Origin: Nitrospira sp.
Lineage (GTDB): Bacteria; Nitrospirota; Nitrospiria; Nitrospirales; Nitrospiraceae
Length of the DNA: 64,000 bases
Assembly (NCBI GenBank): GCA_030692565.1
Contig: JAUYAO010000058.1
Span: forward strand, 1-64,000
Direction of reading: 5' to 3'
Position numbers and translations under genes: made by a program. Shown here in pieces: positions 14,864 through 24,700 of this stretch; position 1 is the first letter of the stretch, and every line of letters starts with the position of its first letter. The notes beneath the pieces were generated by a model, which was not told the DNA's origin, made no database searches, and was given only the letters and a program-made list of their open reading frames with translations.

Positions 14864-17072
14864 CACGTCGAACCTCCTTCATTCCCTGAAACTCCTGCCA
14901 CATGTCCCGTTTTGTCACGGTGCCTTCGTCGAAGACCACCGCGCTCTGCCATCCGTAAAAGAAGAGGAGCCGCGCCACTTTCGCGGCCGCCGCAGGATCC
15001 ACCGCGTACAGCACGGTCACCACCGAACCAGGTGCATCAGGACGATGGCAGGACCACAGCACCGCCATGCGGCGGCCTTCGTAGCCGGTTCCAGCAATGT
15101 GAAATCCATCGGGTCCCACCGTCGCCAAATCTCCGCAGGCTTTCGCAATCAACGATTGTACCTGTACATGATGGTCTGATGTCGCCACGATCAACACCGA
15201 TCCTGACGGAGGCACGGCCATCGTGTCCATCGCTAAGATCGCGGCTTTCCGTTCCGGAGCCCCCTGCGCATCTTGCGCCTCGATCCGCGCGACAAGTTCC
15301 TTGAACGGTGTCGCGCTCTCAGGAAACAGCGGCAGCACCGCCTTTCGCTGATCGGTCACAAACAGATTCAACACCGGGGCCAGTTGCTCCCGCTTCAGTC
15401 GTTGCAGACTCATGAAATCGGGATCGATCGACAAACTCAGTGGCTCAGCCGGAACCATTAGCTCGACGTCTTGCTGCTCGGCGGCCAAGGCCACCGCCAC
15501 CGAGGTGGCCGATCCTTTCATCGTGATAGCCAGCGGCAGGATGAACCGAAACGCACCGCCTTCCCTGGTGAGTCTGACGCGCAACGTATACGCCCCCGGC
15601 TGATCCTGCCTGGGAAGCGCCGTCGCCTCGGCAATAACGACGGCGGGCGCGCCAGGCCGCTCGACCCATTGCGCAAAGAACCACCGCAACTCCCGTCCGC
15701 TGGTCTGGGAAAAAATCCGCTCGAGATCCTGCCAGTCGGCATGCCGCCCGGACAGATCGGCCACTAACAGCTTCACGCTACGCCAGAATGCCTCGTCCCC
15801 GAGCTCCAACCGAAGCTGATGAAACACCATCGCCGCTTTTTGGTACCCGATGGCGTTGTCCTTTTCATCGCTCTTTCGCTGAAACGCCGCGATGGGATAG
15901 TCCAGCTGTGGGGACACATAGAGGCTGTAACCTTGCAACATCAATCGTCGCTGTTCACGCGCTTGCCGATCATCATGGATCAACTCGTGCCAGTAATAAT
16001 TCGTCAGGTACGTCGTCAGCCCCTCGACCCAGTTCCCGCTCTCGGGACGATTCCACACCGCGTTGCCGATCCAGGAATGGACGATCTCATGCCCTAGGGC
16101 ATAGGGCTGAGTATAATGCCGCTTAATGCTGCCGCTTCCCAGCAAGGTAAAGGACGGCATCCCCAAGCCGCTCGCAAAAAAGTTCTCCACCACGGCAAAC
16201 TGCTCGAAGGGGAACGCCCCCAGCAGCGGGACATAGGCATCGAGATATTTCGCTGTCGCGGCCAAATATTCGTCGGCCAACGCGGCGTCGTCGGGGAACA
16301 GGTAGGTGGCCAGGCGGACCACTTGCCCACTCGCAGCCTTCCAATCCCGCGTCGTGACCGTGAATCGATTGGCCACCAGAGTAAGCGCTTCGGTCACGCC
16401 CGACTCCCACGTCTGCACGGAGCGACAGGGCACATCGGAACGAGGCTTCGCGCAATCCTGCTTCGCACCTCCCCGCCCCTGACTCACCGCAGTCCATCCA
16501 CCCGGCATCTCAACCATCAGCGCATAGGATGCGAGCGAACCGCCCAGATCGGGATACCAGCCGGTTTCACTGCTCACATACACCCCTTCCGGGCCGATAT
16601 GCCCGGACGTTTCGCTCGGCGTCACGAATCGAAGATGCCGCGGTTCGCGCGGCGGATCATCGATGGCCCCGCGATAGCGCCATTCCAGCGTCACATCTCC
16701 TTGTTGATGATCGGGTAGCGAAACCAGGAGGGAGCGGAGATTGGAATCGATTGCCGCAGCGCCCAGCGACGTCGAGACGGGCGTCAGGCGCTCTTCGCTC
16801 CCCACCCTTGTCACAAGCGCCACCATCTCGAGGCGCAACGATTTGGCCAAGGTGAAGTCCAGCGGCGACTGTGAACCACCGACCCGCACGACCATCCGAT
16901 CGGTCACGGTCAGCTGATGCTGGTCAGGATCGATGCTGGCGCGAAGTTCGTGCCGGATTATGGCAGGGGGAGGCGCAGGAGCATCGCCGGCCTGCCCCTG
17001 TGACAGGGGCAGGAGCAGCGACAATCCGATGAGACAAGCGATGAAACCGAGGCGCGAGCTTCCGACTGGCAT
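14850..17072 (-). CDS. M1-family metallopeptidase, secreted
   Basis: A 740-residue zinc aminopeptidase-like protein. The ATG at 17072 opens a signal peptide (MPVGSSRLGFIACLIGLSLL). The zinc site is intact: HEIVHSW, with the third ligand in NWVEGLTTY 19 residues later. The usual GAMEN exopeptidase motif is altered (VVENFFASGLGMPSF), so substrate recognition may differ from classical aminopeptidase N. A beta-rich N-terminal domain precedes the catalytic domain, and ~200 residues with a Rossmann-like look (VLIVATSDHHVQVQSL) follow. An upstream TTG (17108) was rejected because it would bury the signal peptide. The gene overlaps the TolB-like gene. Confidence 0.85.
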   Translation of the reverse strand: MPVGSSRLGFIACLIGLSLLLPLSQGQAGDAPAPPPAIIRHELRASIDPDQHQLTVTDRMVVRVGGSQSPLDFTLAKSLRLEMVALVTRVGSEERLTPVSTSLGAAAIDSNLRSLLVSLPDHQQGDVTLEWRYRGAIDDPPREPRHLRFVTPSETSGHIGPEGVYVSSETGWYPDLGGSLASYALMVEMPGGWTAVSQGRGGAKQDCAKPRSDVPCRSVQTWESGVTEALTLVANRFTVTTRDWKAASGQVVRLATYLFPDDAALADEYLAATAKYLDAYVPLLGAFPFEQFAVVENFFASGLGMPSFTLLGSGSIKRHYTQPYALGHEIVHSWIGNAVWNRPESGNWVEGLTTYLTNYYWHELIHDDRQAREQRRLMLQGYSLYVSPQLDYPIAAFQRKSDEKDNAIGYQKAAMVFHQLRLELGDEAFWRSVKLLVADLSGRHADWQDLERIFSQTSGRELRWFFAQWVERPGAPAVVIAEATALPRQDQPGAYTLRVRLTREGGAFRFILPLAITMKGSATSVAVALAAEQQDVELMVPAEPLSLSIDPDFMSLQRLKREQLAPVLNLFVTDQRKAVLPLFPESATPFKELVARIEAQDAQGAPERKAAILAMDTMAVPPSGSVLIVATSDHHVQVQSLIAKACGDLATVGPDGFHIAGTGYEGRRMAVLWSCHRPDAPGSVVTVLYAVDPAAAAKVARLLFFYGWQSAVVFDEGTVTKRDMWQEFQGMKEVRRDEQR

Positions 17073-17082
17073 CGGAAGGGTT

Positions 17083-17868
17083 TTAGCACTCGCGACAGAC
17101 GAGCACAAGCTGAATGGCGGTCAATAAGCGATCGAGCGCGATCGGCTTTCCCAGCACTTCTTGCGGACCCAACGACCAGGCTTCTTCCAGCATCTCTTCG
17201 TTGTGACTCCCGGTCATAATGATCACGCCGCCGGGATACTCTTTTTCCCGAAGCGCTTTCAGCACATCGATCCCGGACAGCCCGGGCATCACCATATCGA
17301 GGAGCAACAAATCCGGCGCGGCTTCTTCGACGACCCGCATCGCTTCATAACCATCCTTCACACCCAATGTCCGGTACCCGCGCAGGCTAAGGAACTGTAC
17401 GAGCAGATCGCGCACCAGCGGATCGTCATCGACGACCAACACCGACTCTGCCGTCTCTTGCCCGGCAAACGAGGGAATCGGGGAGACCGGCGTCTGATTG
17501 ACCTTGACCGGCGTCTGAGACACCCGATGCACCGCTTCGACCAAAATATCGAGCGACAGCCCGCGGCGGATAAAGTCAGTGACTCGCAGGGAGCGCGCCT
17601 GATTCTCCTGCACTTCCGTGGCGCCACCTCCAAGAATAATGACCGGCGCCTCGGGATCGATGGCCCGAATCTCTTTCAAGACCGTCAAGCCGTCCATCTC
17701 CGGCATACGCAGATCGAGCAACGTAATGCGCGGGGTATGTTTGCGAAACAGATTCAGCCCTTCACGGCCGCTGGTCGTGGTGATCACTTGATACCCATGC
17801 CGCATGAAGACGGTCTGAAGGAGATCGCAGTTCATCTGGTCATCGTCGACGATTAAGATCTTGATCAT
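17083..17868 (-). CDS. Tandem receiver-domain response regulator (REC-REC)
   Basis: A 261-residue protein made only of two CheY-like receiver domains. REC1 (residues 1-115) keeps the acidic pocket (VDDD, 7-10) and phospho-acceptor Asp52 (LLDLRMPE), but the conserved Thr/Ser is Gly (IILGGGA, ~80) and the conserved Lys is Arg (FIRRG, ~101). REC2 (142-258) has Asp191, Thr219 (IIMTGS) and Lys241 (LGKPI) and looks fully functional. It has no output domain, so it probably signals by protein contact. It ends CREC, two cysteines close together. No kinase gene is adjacent. Confidence 0.85.
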   Translation of the reverse strand: MIKILIVDDDQMNCDLLQTVFMRHGYQVITTTSGREGLNLFRKHTPRITLLDLRMPEMDGLTVLKEIRAIDPEAPVIILGGGATEVQENQARSLRVTDFIRRGLSLDILVEAVHRVSQTPVKVNQTPVSPIPSFAGQETAESVLVVDDDPLVRDLLVQFLSLRGYRTLGVKDGYEAMRVVEEAAPDLLLLDMVMPGLSGIDVLKALREKEYPGGVIIMTGSHNEEMLEEAWSLGPQEVLGKPIALDRLLTAIQLVLVCREC

Positions 17869-17974
17869 TCGAAACCCCTGCCTCTGAAACAGGTGAATGC
17901 TATTGGCGATACACTCCCAAGAGATACGTCACCACCATAGCACAGGGGATTCGGAGCGAAAAGAAAATGGCGGG

Positions 17975-18910
17975 TTATGACCGAGCGGCCGGTTGGCCGA
18001 ATAAGGCGGCAATGAAGGCTTCCTGATTGAAATCCTGCAGGTCTTCGACCGCCTCTCCCACACCGATCAAACGGACAGGCAGCTTCAGCTCATCGGCGAT
18101 GGCCACCACAATCCCGCCGCGCGCCGTCCCATCGAGCTTGGTGAGCGCCAACCCGGTGACGCCGACGACGTCCTTGAACTGCCGCGCTTGCGCCAACGCG
18201 TTCTGTCCGACCGTCGCATCGAGCACCAGGAGAATTTCATGCGGCGCTCCCGGCAGCGCCTGACCGATCACCCGAACGATCTTCCGCAATTCCTCCATCA
18301 GATTCGACTTCGTATGCAACCGCCCGGCCGTATCGATGAGCACCACATCGACCGCGCGCGCCTTGGCCGCCACAATGCCGTCGAACGCGACGGCCGCCGG
18401 ATCCGCGCCGTGGCGATGCCGGATCACATCCACGCCGACACGATCGGCCCACACTTGCAGCTGATCAATTGCCGCCGCGCGAAAGGTATCGCCGGCCACG
18501 AGCAGAGGGCGACGACCACCCTGCGCCAACCGTTGCGCCATCTTGGCGATGGTCGTCGTTTTCCCGACGCCATTCACCCCGACCATCAGGACCACAAAGG
18601 GCTTCGGCCCCTTCTCGATCAGCTGTTCCAGCGACGGCCCTTGCACGGGCGCCAAGACACCGTACAGGGTACGGCTCAAGACATTCTGCAACGCCTCCGA
18701 ATTGGCCGCATCCGCTCCTCTGGCATGTTCGCGCACATGCGTCATCAATCGATCGACTACCCGCACACCCAAGTCTGCCGTGAGCAACGCGGCCTCCAGC
18801 TCTTCGAGCATCGCAGGATCGGGCGTGCGCCCCAAGACGCGATCCAGTGATTGCCGAACGACCTGCCGCGTCTTGCTGAGGCCGTCGCTCAGCCGCTGAA
18901 ACCATCCCAT
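17975..18910 (-). CDS. ftsY: Signal recognition particle receptor FtsY
   Basis: A 311-residue SRP-type GTPase that docks ribosome-SRP complexes at the inner membrane. An N-domain helical bundle (residues 1-95) is followed by the G domain with P-loop GVNGVGKTTT (111-120), DTAGR, and TKLDGTARGG. It lacks the long acidic A-domain seen in E. coli and starts with an amphipathic helix (MGWFQRLSDGLSK) likely to bind membrane. It follows phoH and ybeY on the same strand, with the half-element E8 in the 4-bp-to-35-bp space around the ybeY stop. Confidence 0.95.
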   Translation of the reverse strand: MGWFQRLSDGLSKTRQVVRQSLDRVLGRTPDPAMLEELEAALLTADLGVRVVDRLMTHVREHARGADAANSEALQNVLSRTLYGVLAPVQGPSLEQLIEKGPKPFVVLMVGVNGVGKTTTIAKMAQRLAQGGRRPLLVAGDTFRAAAIDQLQVWADRVGVDVIRHRHGADPAAVAFDGIVAAKARAVDVVLIDTAGRLHTKSNLMEELRKIVRVIGQALPGAPHEILLVLDATVGQNALAQARQFKDVVGVTGLALTKLDGTARGGIVVAIADELKLPVRLIGVGEAVEDLQDFNQEAFIAALFGQPAARS

Positions 18911-18914
18911 CTGT

Positions 18915-19493
18915 TCACCCGTGATGTGTGATGAGTGATCCGTGACGAGGATCCATCAGGAGTCTTGGTAACGGCGTCAGGGATCGCATGATCGCCTGCT
19001 CCCTTCGCCGCATGCGGCGGGCTTCCAGCTCGTTCCGCTCATGATCGTAGCCGCAGAGGTGCAAGATACCATGAATCAGCAAGACCGCGAGCTCCTCGTC
19101 GAGCGACCGGCCTCCCTGCCGCGCCTGACGCGTCGCGGTCGGGATTGAGATCACCACGTCGCCAAGCAGTTCGGGCGCGGGGCTGGGGGCGAAAGGAAGG
19201 AGTCTCTTTCGCTTCGCTCGTGGCCCCTTGCCTCTTGCCCCTTGCCTCTCGCCTCTCGCCCCTTGCCCCTTGCCCACGTCAGCATCGCGCATGGCAAACG
19301 CCAGAACGTCGGTAGTGCGATCCTTCTTCCGATACTCGCGGTTCAACCGACGCATCCGCCCATCGGCCACCAGATCAATACTAAGTTCTGACTGCTTTTC
19401 CCCGACCGCGACGAGCACACGCTCTGCCAGACGCCTCAGGGCCGCCTGGCGTACCCTCACACGAGTGAGACGCTCACGTACATAGACAGCCAT
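18915..19493 (-). CDS. ybeY: Endoribonuclease YbeY with in-frame repeat insertion
   Basis: A 192-residue metal-dependent RNase for 16S rRNA 3'-end maturation and ribosome quality control. The zinc motif HGILHLCGYDH (141-151) is intact, and TDVLAFAMRD (61-70) and LLGDVVISIPTA (109-120) are the conserved strands. Between them, residues ~71-107 (GKGQGARGERQGARGKGPRAK...) are an arginine/glycine-rich insert absent from ordinary YbeY, encoded by heptamer element G2. It lies between two core strands where homologs have a short loop. The ATG directly follows the phoH TAA with no gap. Confidence 0.92.
   Translation of the reverse strand: MAVYVRERLTRVRVRQAALRRLAERVLVAVGEKQSELSIDLVADGRMRRLNREYRKKDRTTDVLAFAMRDADVGKGQGARGERQGARGKGPRAKRKRLLPFAPSPAPELLGDVVISIPTATRQARQGGRSLDEELAVLLIHGILHLCGYDHERNELEARRMRRREQAIMRSLTPLPRLLMDPRHGSLITHHG
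18917..18949. repeat. Heptamer half-element E8 (TGAC family)
   Basis: A single arm of units GTGATGT, GTGATGA, GTGATCC, GTGACGA. It encodes the last residues of YbeY (RHGSLITHHG) and provides the upstream region of ftsY. No opposite arm is seen. Confidence 0.6.
19174..19275. repeat. Heptamer-arm element G2 (GGGGC family) inside ybeY
   Basis: Right arm 19224-19275 is an almost pure array of 7-nt units (CCTTGCC, TCTTGCC, CCTTGCC, TCTCGCC, TCTCGCC, CCTTGCC, CCTTGCC). The left arm 19174-19200 has inverted units of the GGGGCTG/GGGGCGA type. The core CTTTCGCTTCGCTCG shares CTTCGCTC with G1. Confidence 0.8.
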
Positions 19494-20558
19494 TTAGTGG
19501 GATTGACCCGAGGAGCCGCGGGGCGGCGAACCAGAGGAGGACCACTTGTTGGACCCGGAAGGAGACGATTGTGGTGCTGCCGGCCCCTTGGATAGCCTGG
19601 GATCACCACCGGTTGCAGACTGATGTCGATCGTAGGCTCTGACGATGTCCTGGACCAGCCGATGACGGACCACATCTTTCTCATCGAAATACACGAAGGC
19701 AATCCCTTCGATATCGCGCAAGATTTCCTTCACTTCGATAAGACCGGACACCCGCTCAGACGGCAGATCGATCTGCGTGATATCTCCGGTCACGACCACC
19801 TTTGAATGAAATCCTAATCTGGTGAGAAACATTTTCATCTGTTCCGCTGTGGCATTCTGCGCTTCGTCCAAAATGACGAACGAATCATTCAAGGTGCGCC
19901 CGCGCATGAATGCCAACGGCGCGATCTCGATATCCCCGCGTTCAATCATGCGATTGGCCCGCTCCATATCCATCATGTCAAACAACGCATCGTACAGCGG
20001 GCGCAGATACGGATTCACCTTTGCGTACATATCGCCGGGGAGAAAGCCGAGCTTCTCGCCGGCCTCGACCGCAGGCCGCGCCAGAATGATGCGACTCACT
20101 TCCTTCTTCATCAACGCACTGACCGCCATCGCCATCGCCAGATAGGTCTTGCCCGTCCCGGCAGGCCCGATCGCAATCACAATGTCGTGCGTCTCAATCG
20201 CTTCAATGTAGGATTTCTGCGTGGGAGATTTCGGGCCGACGAACCGCTTCTTCGTGACTATCGTCGTGGCGTTGGTCAGCACCTCTTTAACGGAGGCATC
20301 CGGCGTCTGGCGCAGCGCGGTCAGCGCATGCGTCACATCATCGGCTTGAAGCACCAGTCCATCGTTGGTGAGATTCGCGAGTTCGAAGAGGATCCGTTCG
20401 GCTTGGCGAGTCGCGTCAGGAAGACCGTCGAGGGTGACTTCTTCACCGCGCGCGGACAGCCGCACGCCGAGATCGTCCTCAATCAGTTTGAGGTGCCGGT
20501 CGTGGTGACCGAAGAGGGCGGCAGTGTCCGTGCCTTCTCGTAGTTTTAGTTTACGCAC
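19494..20558 (-). CDS. phoH: PhoH-like ATPase
   Basis: A 354-residue PhoH-type P-loop ATPase, usually linked to RNA metabolism and regularly beside ybeY. An N-terminal KH-like region (1-90) precedes Walker A GPAGTGKTY (131-139) and Walker B VILDEAQNAT. The conserved ARPAVEAGEKLGFLPGDM and TGDITQIDLP segments are present. The last ~35 residues (RLSKGPAAPQSSPSGSNKWS...) are Ser/Gly/Pro-rich and not part of the family core. Translation starts at GTG 20558, with GGAGGGAG about 14 nt upstream. Confidence 0.93.
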   Translation of the reverse strand: MRKLKLREGTDTAALFGHHDRHLKLIEDDLGVRLSARGEEVTLDGLPDATRQAERILFELANLTNDGLVLQADDVTHALTALRQTPDASVKEVLTNATTIVTKKRFVGPKSPTQKSYIEAIETHDIVIAIGPAGTGKTYLAMAMAVSALMKKEVSRIILARPAVEAGEKLGFLPGDMYAKVNPYLRPLYDALFDMMDMERANRMIERGDIEIAPLAFMRGRTLNDSFVILDEAQNATAEQMKMFLTRLGFHSKVVVTGDITQIDLPSERVSGLIEVKEILRDIEGIAFVYFDEKDVVRHRLVQDIVRAYDRHQSATGGDPRLSKGPAAPQSSPSGSNKWSSSGSPPRGSSGQSH

Positions 20559-20657
20559 GAATGCAGGTTCGTCTCCCTCCTAGAACATCAGATGGATAGA
20601 TTCTAGCAGAGGGAGAAAAGGCGAGACAAGCAGAAGTAGGGAACAGAGCAAACAGGG

Positions 20658-21626
20658 TTACGCCCCCGCTGGTTTACCAGGGATGCCGACGCCGAACGCA
20701 AGGTCAAACTCCTGATAGGCCGTGCCTCCCTGGCCATCTTTTGCCAAGACCTTGACGTGGAAGACGCCCCGGTTGCCCGGCGGGATCATCCAGGTAATCC
20801 GGCCTGAACCTGGCTCGATGGTCATCCCGGCAGGAGCCGTTTCTAATTCATAGGTCAAGCGATCCCCGTCGGAGTCCGTCGCTCTCACGGCATACTCATA
20901 TTGATCCGGCGTCACCGGCGCGGGGGGAGTCGATACGATCGTAGGAGCCGTATTGCCCAACGTTACGATCTCTGAACGAACCATATTGCCGACGGCCTGG
21001 GGATCGCGCGCCGTCACTTCGACCACAACGTTGTCTCGCGGAACCAATCCCGTCGTATCAAAGAACGCCTCTTCCCCCTCCTTCACGACTGCATCATTCC
21101 GGAACCAGCGATAGGTCAAATCAACCCGGTCATGATCAGGGTCGGTCGCAACCACCTCTGCGGTCAGCTTGCCCCCGGGCTGTACTGTCTGAGGGGTCAA
21201 TGTCACTGCGGTGAGATGGGGAGCGGTATTGCCGACCTGCGCCGCCGGAGTGCGGACCGGTTTTCCCTTCTGCTTTCCATCAGAGGGTGTGATCTCGGCA
21301 GAAATCATTTGCCCCCGGCGCAACAGTTCGGCCGGAAAGGTCGGGCTCGTTTGGCCGGCGACCGGCGCATCATTCACATACCACTGATAGGAATAGGTGA
21401 TGGGGTCCCGCTCAGGATCCTCCGCCAGGGCTTGGACTCCGACCGGATTCGTCAGGGAGAGAGTCTCCGTGAGAAGCTTCGCCAGCACCATGACAGGCGG
21501 CCCATTTCCAGCCGCGCCGGAAACAAGGGTTGCCTCGGAAGGGGAACTTCCGGTGCACCCAGTCTCGCTCAGAATTGCCAGCATACCGGCAAGCAACAGC
21601 TGTCTATGAGATATACGGCCAATCAT
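20658..21626 (-). CDS. Secreted Ig-like-domain protein, possible lipoprotein
   Basis: A 322-residue exported protein. The N-terminus (MIGRISHRQLLLAGMLAIL) ends in SETGC; Cys24 could be lipidated, although Glu at -3 is atypical for a lipobox. Three repeated cadherin/He_PIG-like modules follow, marked by VGNTAPHLTAV, TLGNTAPTIVST and acidic turn motifs ATDPDHDRVDLTYRW, EDPERDPITYSYQW and ATDSDGDRLTYEL that look calcium-binding. It lies 83 bp downstream of pilY1 on the same strand and may be co-expressed with the pilus genes. An adhesive or structural role is inferred. Confidence 0.7.
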   Translation of the reverse strand: MIGRISHRQLLLAGMLAILSETGCTGSSPSEATLVSGAAGNGPPVMVLAKLLTETLSLTNPVGVQALAEDPERDPITYSYQWYVNDAPVAGQTSPTFPAELLRRGQMISAEITPSDGKQKGKPVRTPAAQVGNTAPHLTAVTLTPQTVQPGGKLTAEVVATDPDHDRVDLTYRWFRNDAVVKEGEEAFFDTTGLVPRDNVVVEVTARDPQAVGNMVRSEIVTLGNTAPTIVSTPPAPVTPDQYEYAVRATDSDGDRLTYELETAPAGMTIEPGSGRITWMIPPGNRGVFHVKVLAKDGQGGTAYQEFDLAFGVGIPGKPAGA

Positions 21627-21708
21627 GCTGTCTCATCGTTCATTATCTTGCGAACCCCGAGTCGGCGATGGCGCCTGTTGGCGACCATCGCCGACCACCA
21701 TTTCACCA

Positions 21709-24700
21709 TCAGTCTCGTTGATGCACCCAGCTCACATACTTACTATAGAAACCATTGAGACCAGCGGGGGGGGAATTTGCGTTACCTCCACTCAGCTGGA
21801 AATTAATCTTTGCCCCCTCTTGCCCAGTATGCATCGATCCGGATGAGGCTAGACCCACTCCAAGATCAACCCTGGTGTTGATATTCGTATTCGCACCGGA
21901 CGGCGTGGTTCCTACCACAGGGTAGGGAGGCGCAGTTCCTGTTTTATAGAAGAGAACATACAGATAGCTGATTCCGTCGGATGCACAGAAATTGTTGGTT
22001 GGAACGAATGTCGGCAAGAATATGACCCCGGCTATCAGGGTGGGATTGACTACCGATCGCTCAGCGGAGTAACTCACACCGGAGATTGTCACAGGCCCCG
22101 GTAACGTAACCCGCCACCCGTCCTTACTTGCGACCAACCCCATCATCGAATTCGCCCCGGTACCCTCGACGCTCGTCGCACCGGGATTCGTCGGATCGCT
22201 GACTTGATTCGTTCCAGAAGCACACACTAGACAGACAACCGCATTGGTCACATTGACCAAATCGTTACTAAAGCAGCTTACCGTCGTGGTTTGCACGCAG
22301 GTCCCGTTCATAACCTTGTCTTTGAGACCGTAGAGCCGCTGAATGTCTTCATCCACCTTGTCGGCATTACCAAAGTACCGGCCTGTTCCAAAGAAGACCC
22401 AGGTCGCATTCGTGTCGTCGATCGTCACCGCCGGCGCGGCGGCCGTCGGGCCGACTTCAACCGTTGTGCCCGTGCCGGCATCGACGAAGGTATCGATCAC
22501 TTCCGTCGGCGTCCGATTGGCCCCATTCGCAATCCCCCAGGTATCCGTAGTGCAAGGAGCAGCCGGACAATTCATGGTGAGCCGGTACATTTTCCCGCGC
22601 CAGGGCAGCGCCCCATCGTGGATCGTGCGCCCTGAATAAGCAACGTCTGTCCGCCAATCCAGATCCTTATCGATCGACACCACATGCCCCATAAACGATC
22701 GCCAGGTTCCGACAGGCATGGTCGTCAGACTGCCGCCGGGAGCCACCTTCGGCCCGTTCTTGAGATCCACCACATACAACTTCGCCCCCTGTTGCGTTGG
22801 ACCGGGGACCACCGGCAAATCGGCCTGGTAGCCGTTGGGGCCGGACCCGAATATCACGAACCACTTCTCGTTCAGCGGTGATGTGCTGGTATCGGGTGGT
22901 GTGATGCTATCGGGCTTCATCCGCACCACCGAGGGATAGCTGGTCGTCAAACCCAACCCGCTGTCGGTAAATACCCACTTCAGTTTCGGGCTGACTTCCG
23001 GATTAGTCACGTCGAGCGCGAAGTAGGCGCTATAAAACGTGCGAGACGTCCCGCCAATCGTGGCCGTCATCGGCGGAGCCCCACCCCCAGCAATACATTG
23101 CCCGCAACTGCCGCCCATGCGGAATCCCCCGATGAGAAGCGTGCCCCATCCGCCCGGATGGTCGGCATCCGGAGTGAACACCCGCGCTTCCGTGATCGTC
23201 GGCTTCAAATCGACGTAGTACACATGGCTATAGTCGACCCGCGCCAGCCACTGGAGCTGAGGGAGCAATTCCTGCGGAATGAACGACCACATCTCAGCCC
23301 CGAGGTTCGGGCCGCTTGAATTGTCGGTCGGATTCTTGGTGTACCATCCATGCTCAACGGTGCCAGCCGTCGTTGAATCATCGCCCTTGTGGTAATACCC
23401 GCCGTTGAACGCATGGAGCATTCCATCGTTCGCGCCGACATAGGCCACTTGCCGGCGATTCCGGTATTTCTGATAAAACAGATTGTAATCGGCATCGCCA
23501 TAGGCCAAATCGTATCGAGCCTTCGGCGCGCTCACAATGGTCGGCGTGGAATGGATCGGATCTCCCAACTTCCAGACCTTATACGTCCTGCTCCCGACCG
23601 GTGTCTCCAACATTCTCGTCCGCAGGCCCGCCACCTCGTCGCCACGAATAAAATTGATGAGATTTGTGGCAGAACCGCCGCTATCGCAAGCAGTGGCAGC
23701 GGGATACCGGAGATAGTCTTTGAGCGCCGCGCAGTTTGCCGTATTGAAATCGATCTGCTCGGCTGGATCGACGACACCATTATTGTTCGCATCGACCCAC
23801 GTCAGAATCGTACGCGCCCCTGATGTGGTGTAGGCCAACTCTTTCCCCGCCTCCCACACCGGCACAATAGATTTCAGATCGGAGGTCAGGATCGGCGTGG
23901 CGCTGTCGGCTACTCCATCTCCGTTGAGATCGACAAACTTGTCCACGAGCACCTTCTGATACGTCCCGCTCGATGGATCGTTATCGTACCTGGTGGTAAT
24001 GATCCGATCCTGCTCATACACCAGCTTTCCGTCCTGGACGGTATCTTCACGGAAATTGCCGAACCCATCAACGAACAGGGAATGGGTGTAACCGGTCCAC
24101 TTCACATTCGCCCCACCCAGACCCACGTCGCTCGTGAAGAAGTAGGCTTGATAGATCGATCCTTCCCCGGTCGAGGCAGTGGCGAGCACCGAGATCGAGG
24201 TCCCGGACGCGCTCTTGCGGATAATCGCCGTGATGGTGGCCATCAGCCGATCTTGCAAGTCGTCCACATTCGACGATTCGAAATAGGTGTCCGGAATCCC
24301 GTCGCTGCCGGGCGCCCCGGTGGCGTTGATGACCTTATCCCATTCGTCCTGGAGATCAGGCAGCTTATTGTTATTGGTGTCTTCAAACCCGCCCAACAGC
24401 GCCGCATGCATCAGCAGCTCGCGTCCGGTGATCACGCCGAAGGCGTAGAAGGTATAGACCGTGAGGTTTTGCAGCCCCGGCAGGCAACGTCCGGACACTC
24501 CCAGCGCCGCAATCGTGCCATCCGCCGTGCCATTGCAAGGCCGCAGATCGTTGATGTGAGACCAATAGGCCACGTCGTCCAGAAAGTGCGTGCCATTGGC
24601 GAATCCCTGGGCGTCGTAATCCGTCCGATGCTGTTTCAACAGAATATTCGGTGGAGTGGCGGGGTCGTTGTTGCAGGTTGATCCTGGATTGTTGACATAG

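Noticed and set aside
19224-19275. Possible CRISPR array from regularly repeated CCTTGCC units
   Set aside because: The unit is 7 nt with no spacers and lies inside the ybeY frame; it is a heptamer array, not a CRISPR.
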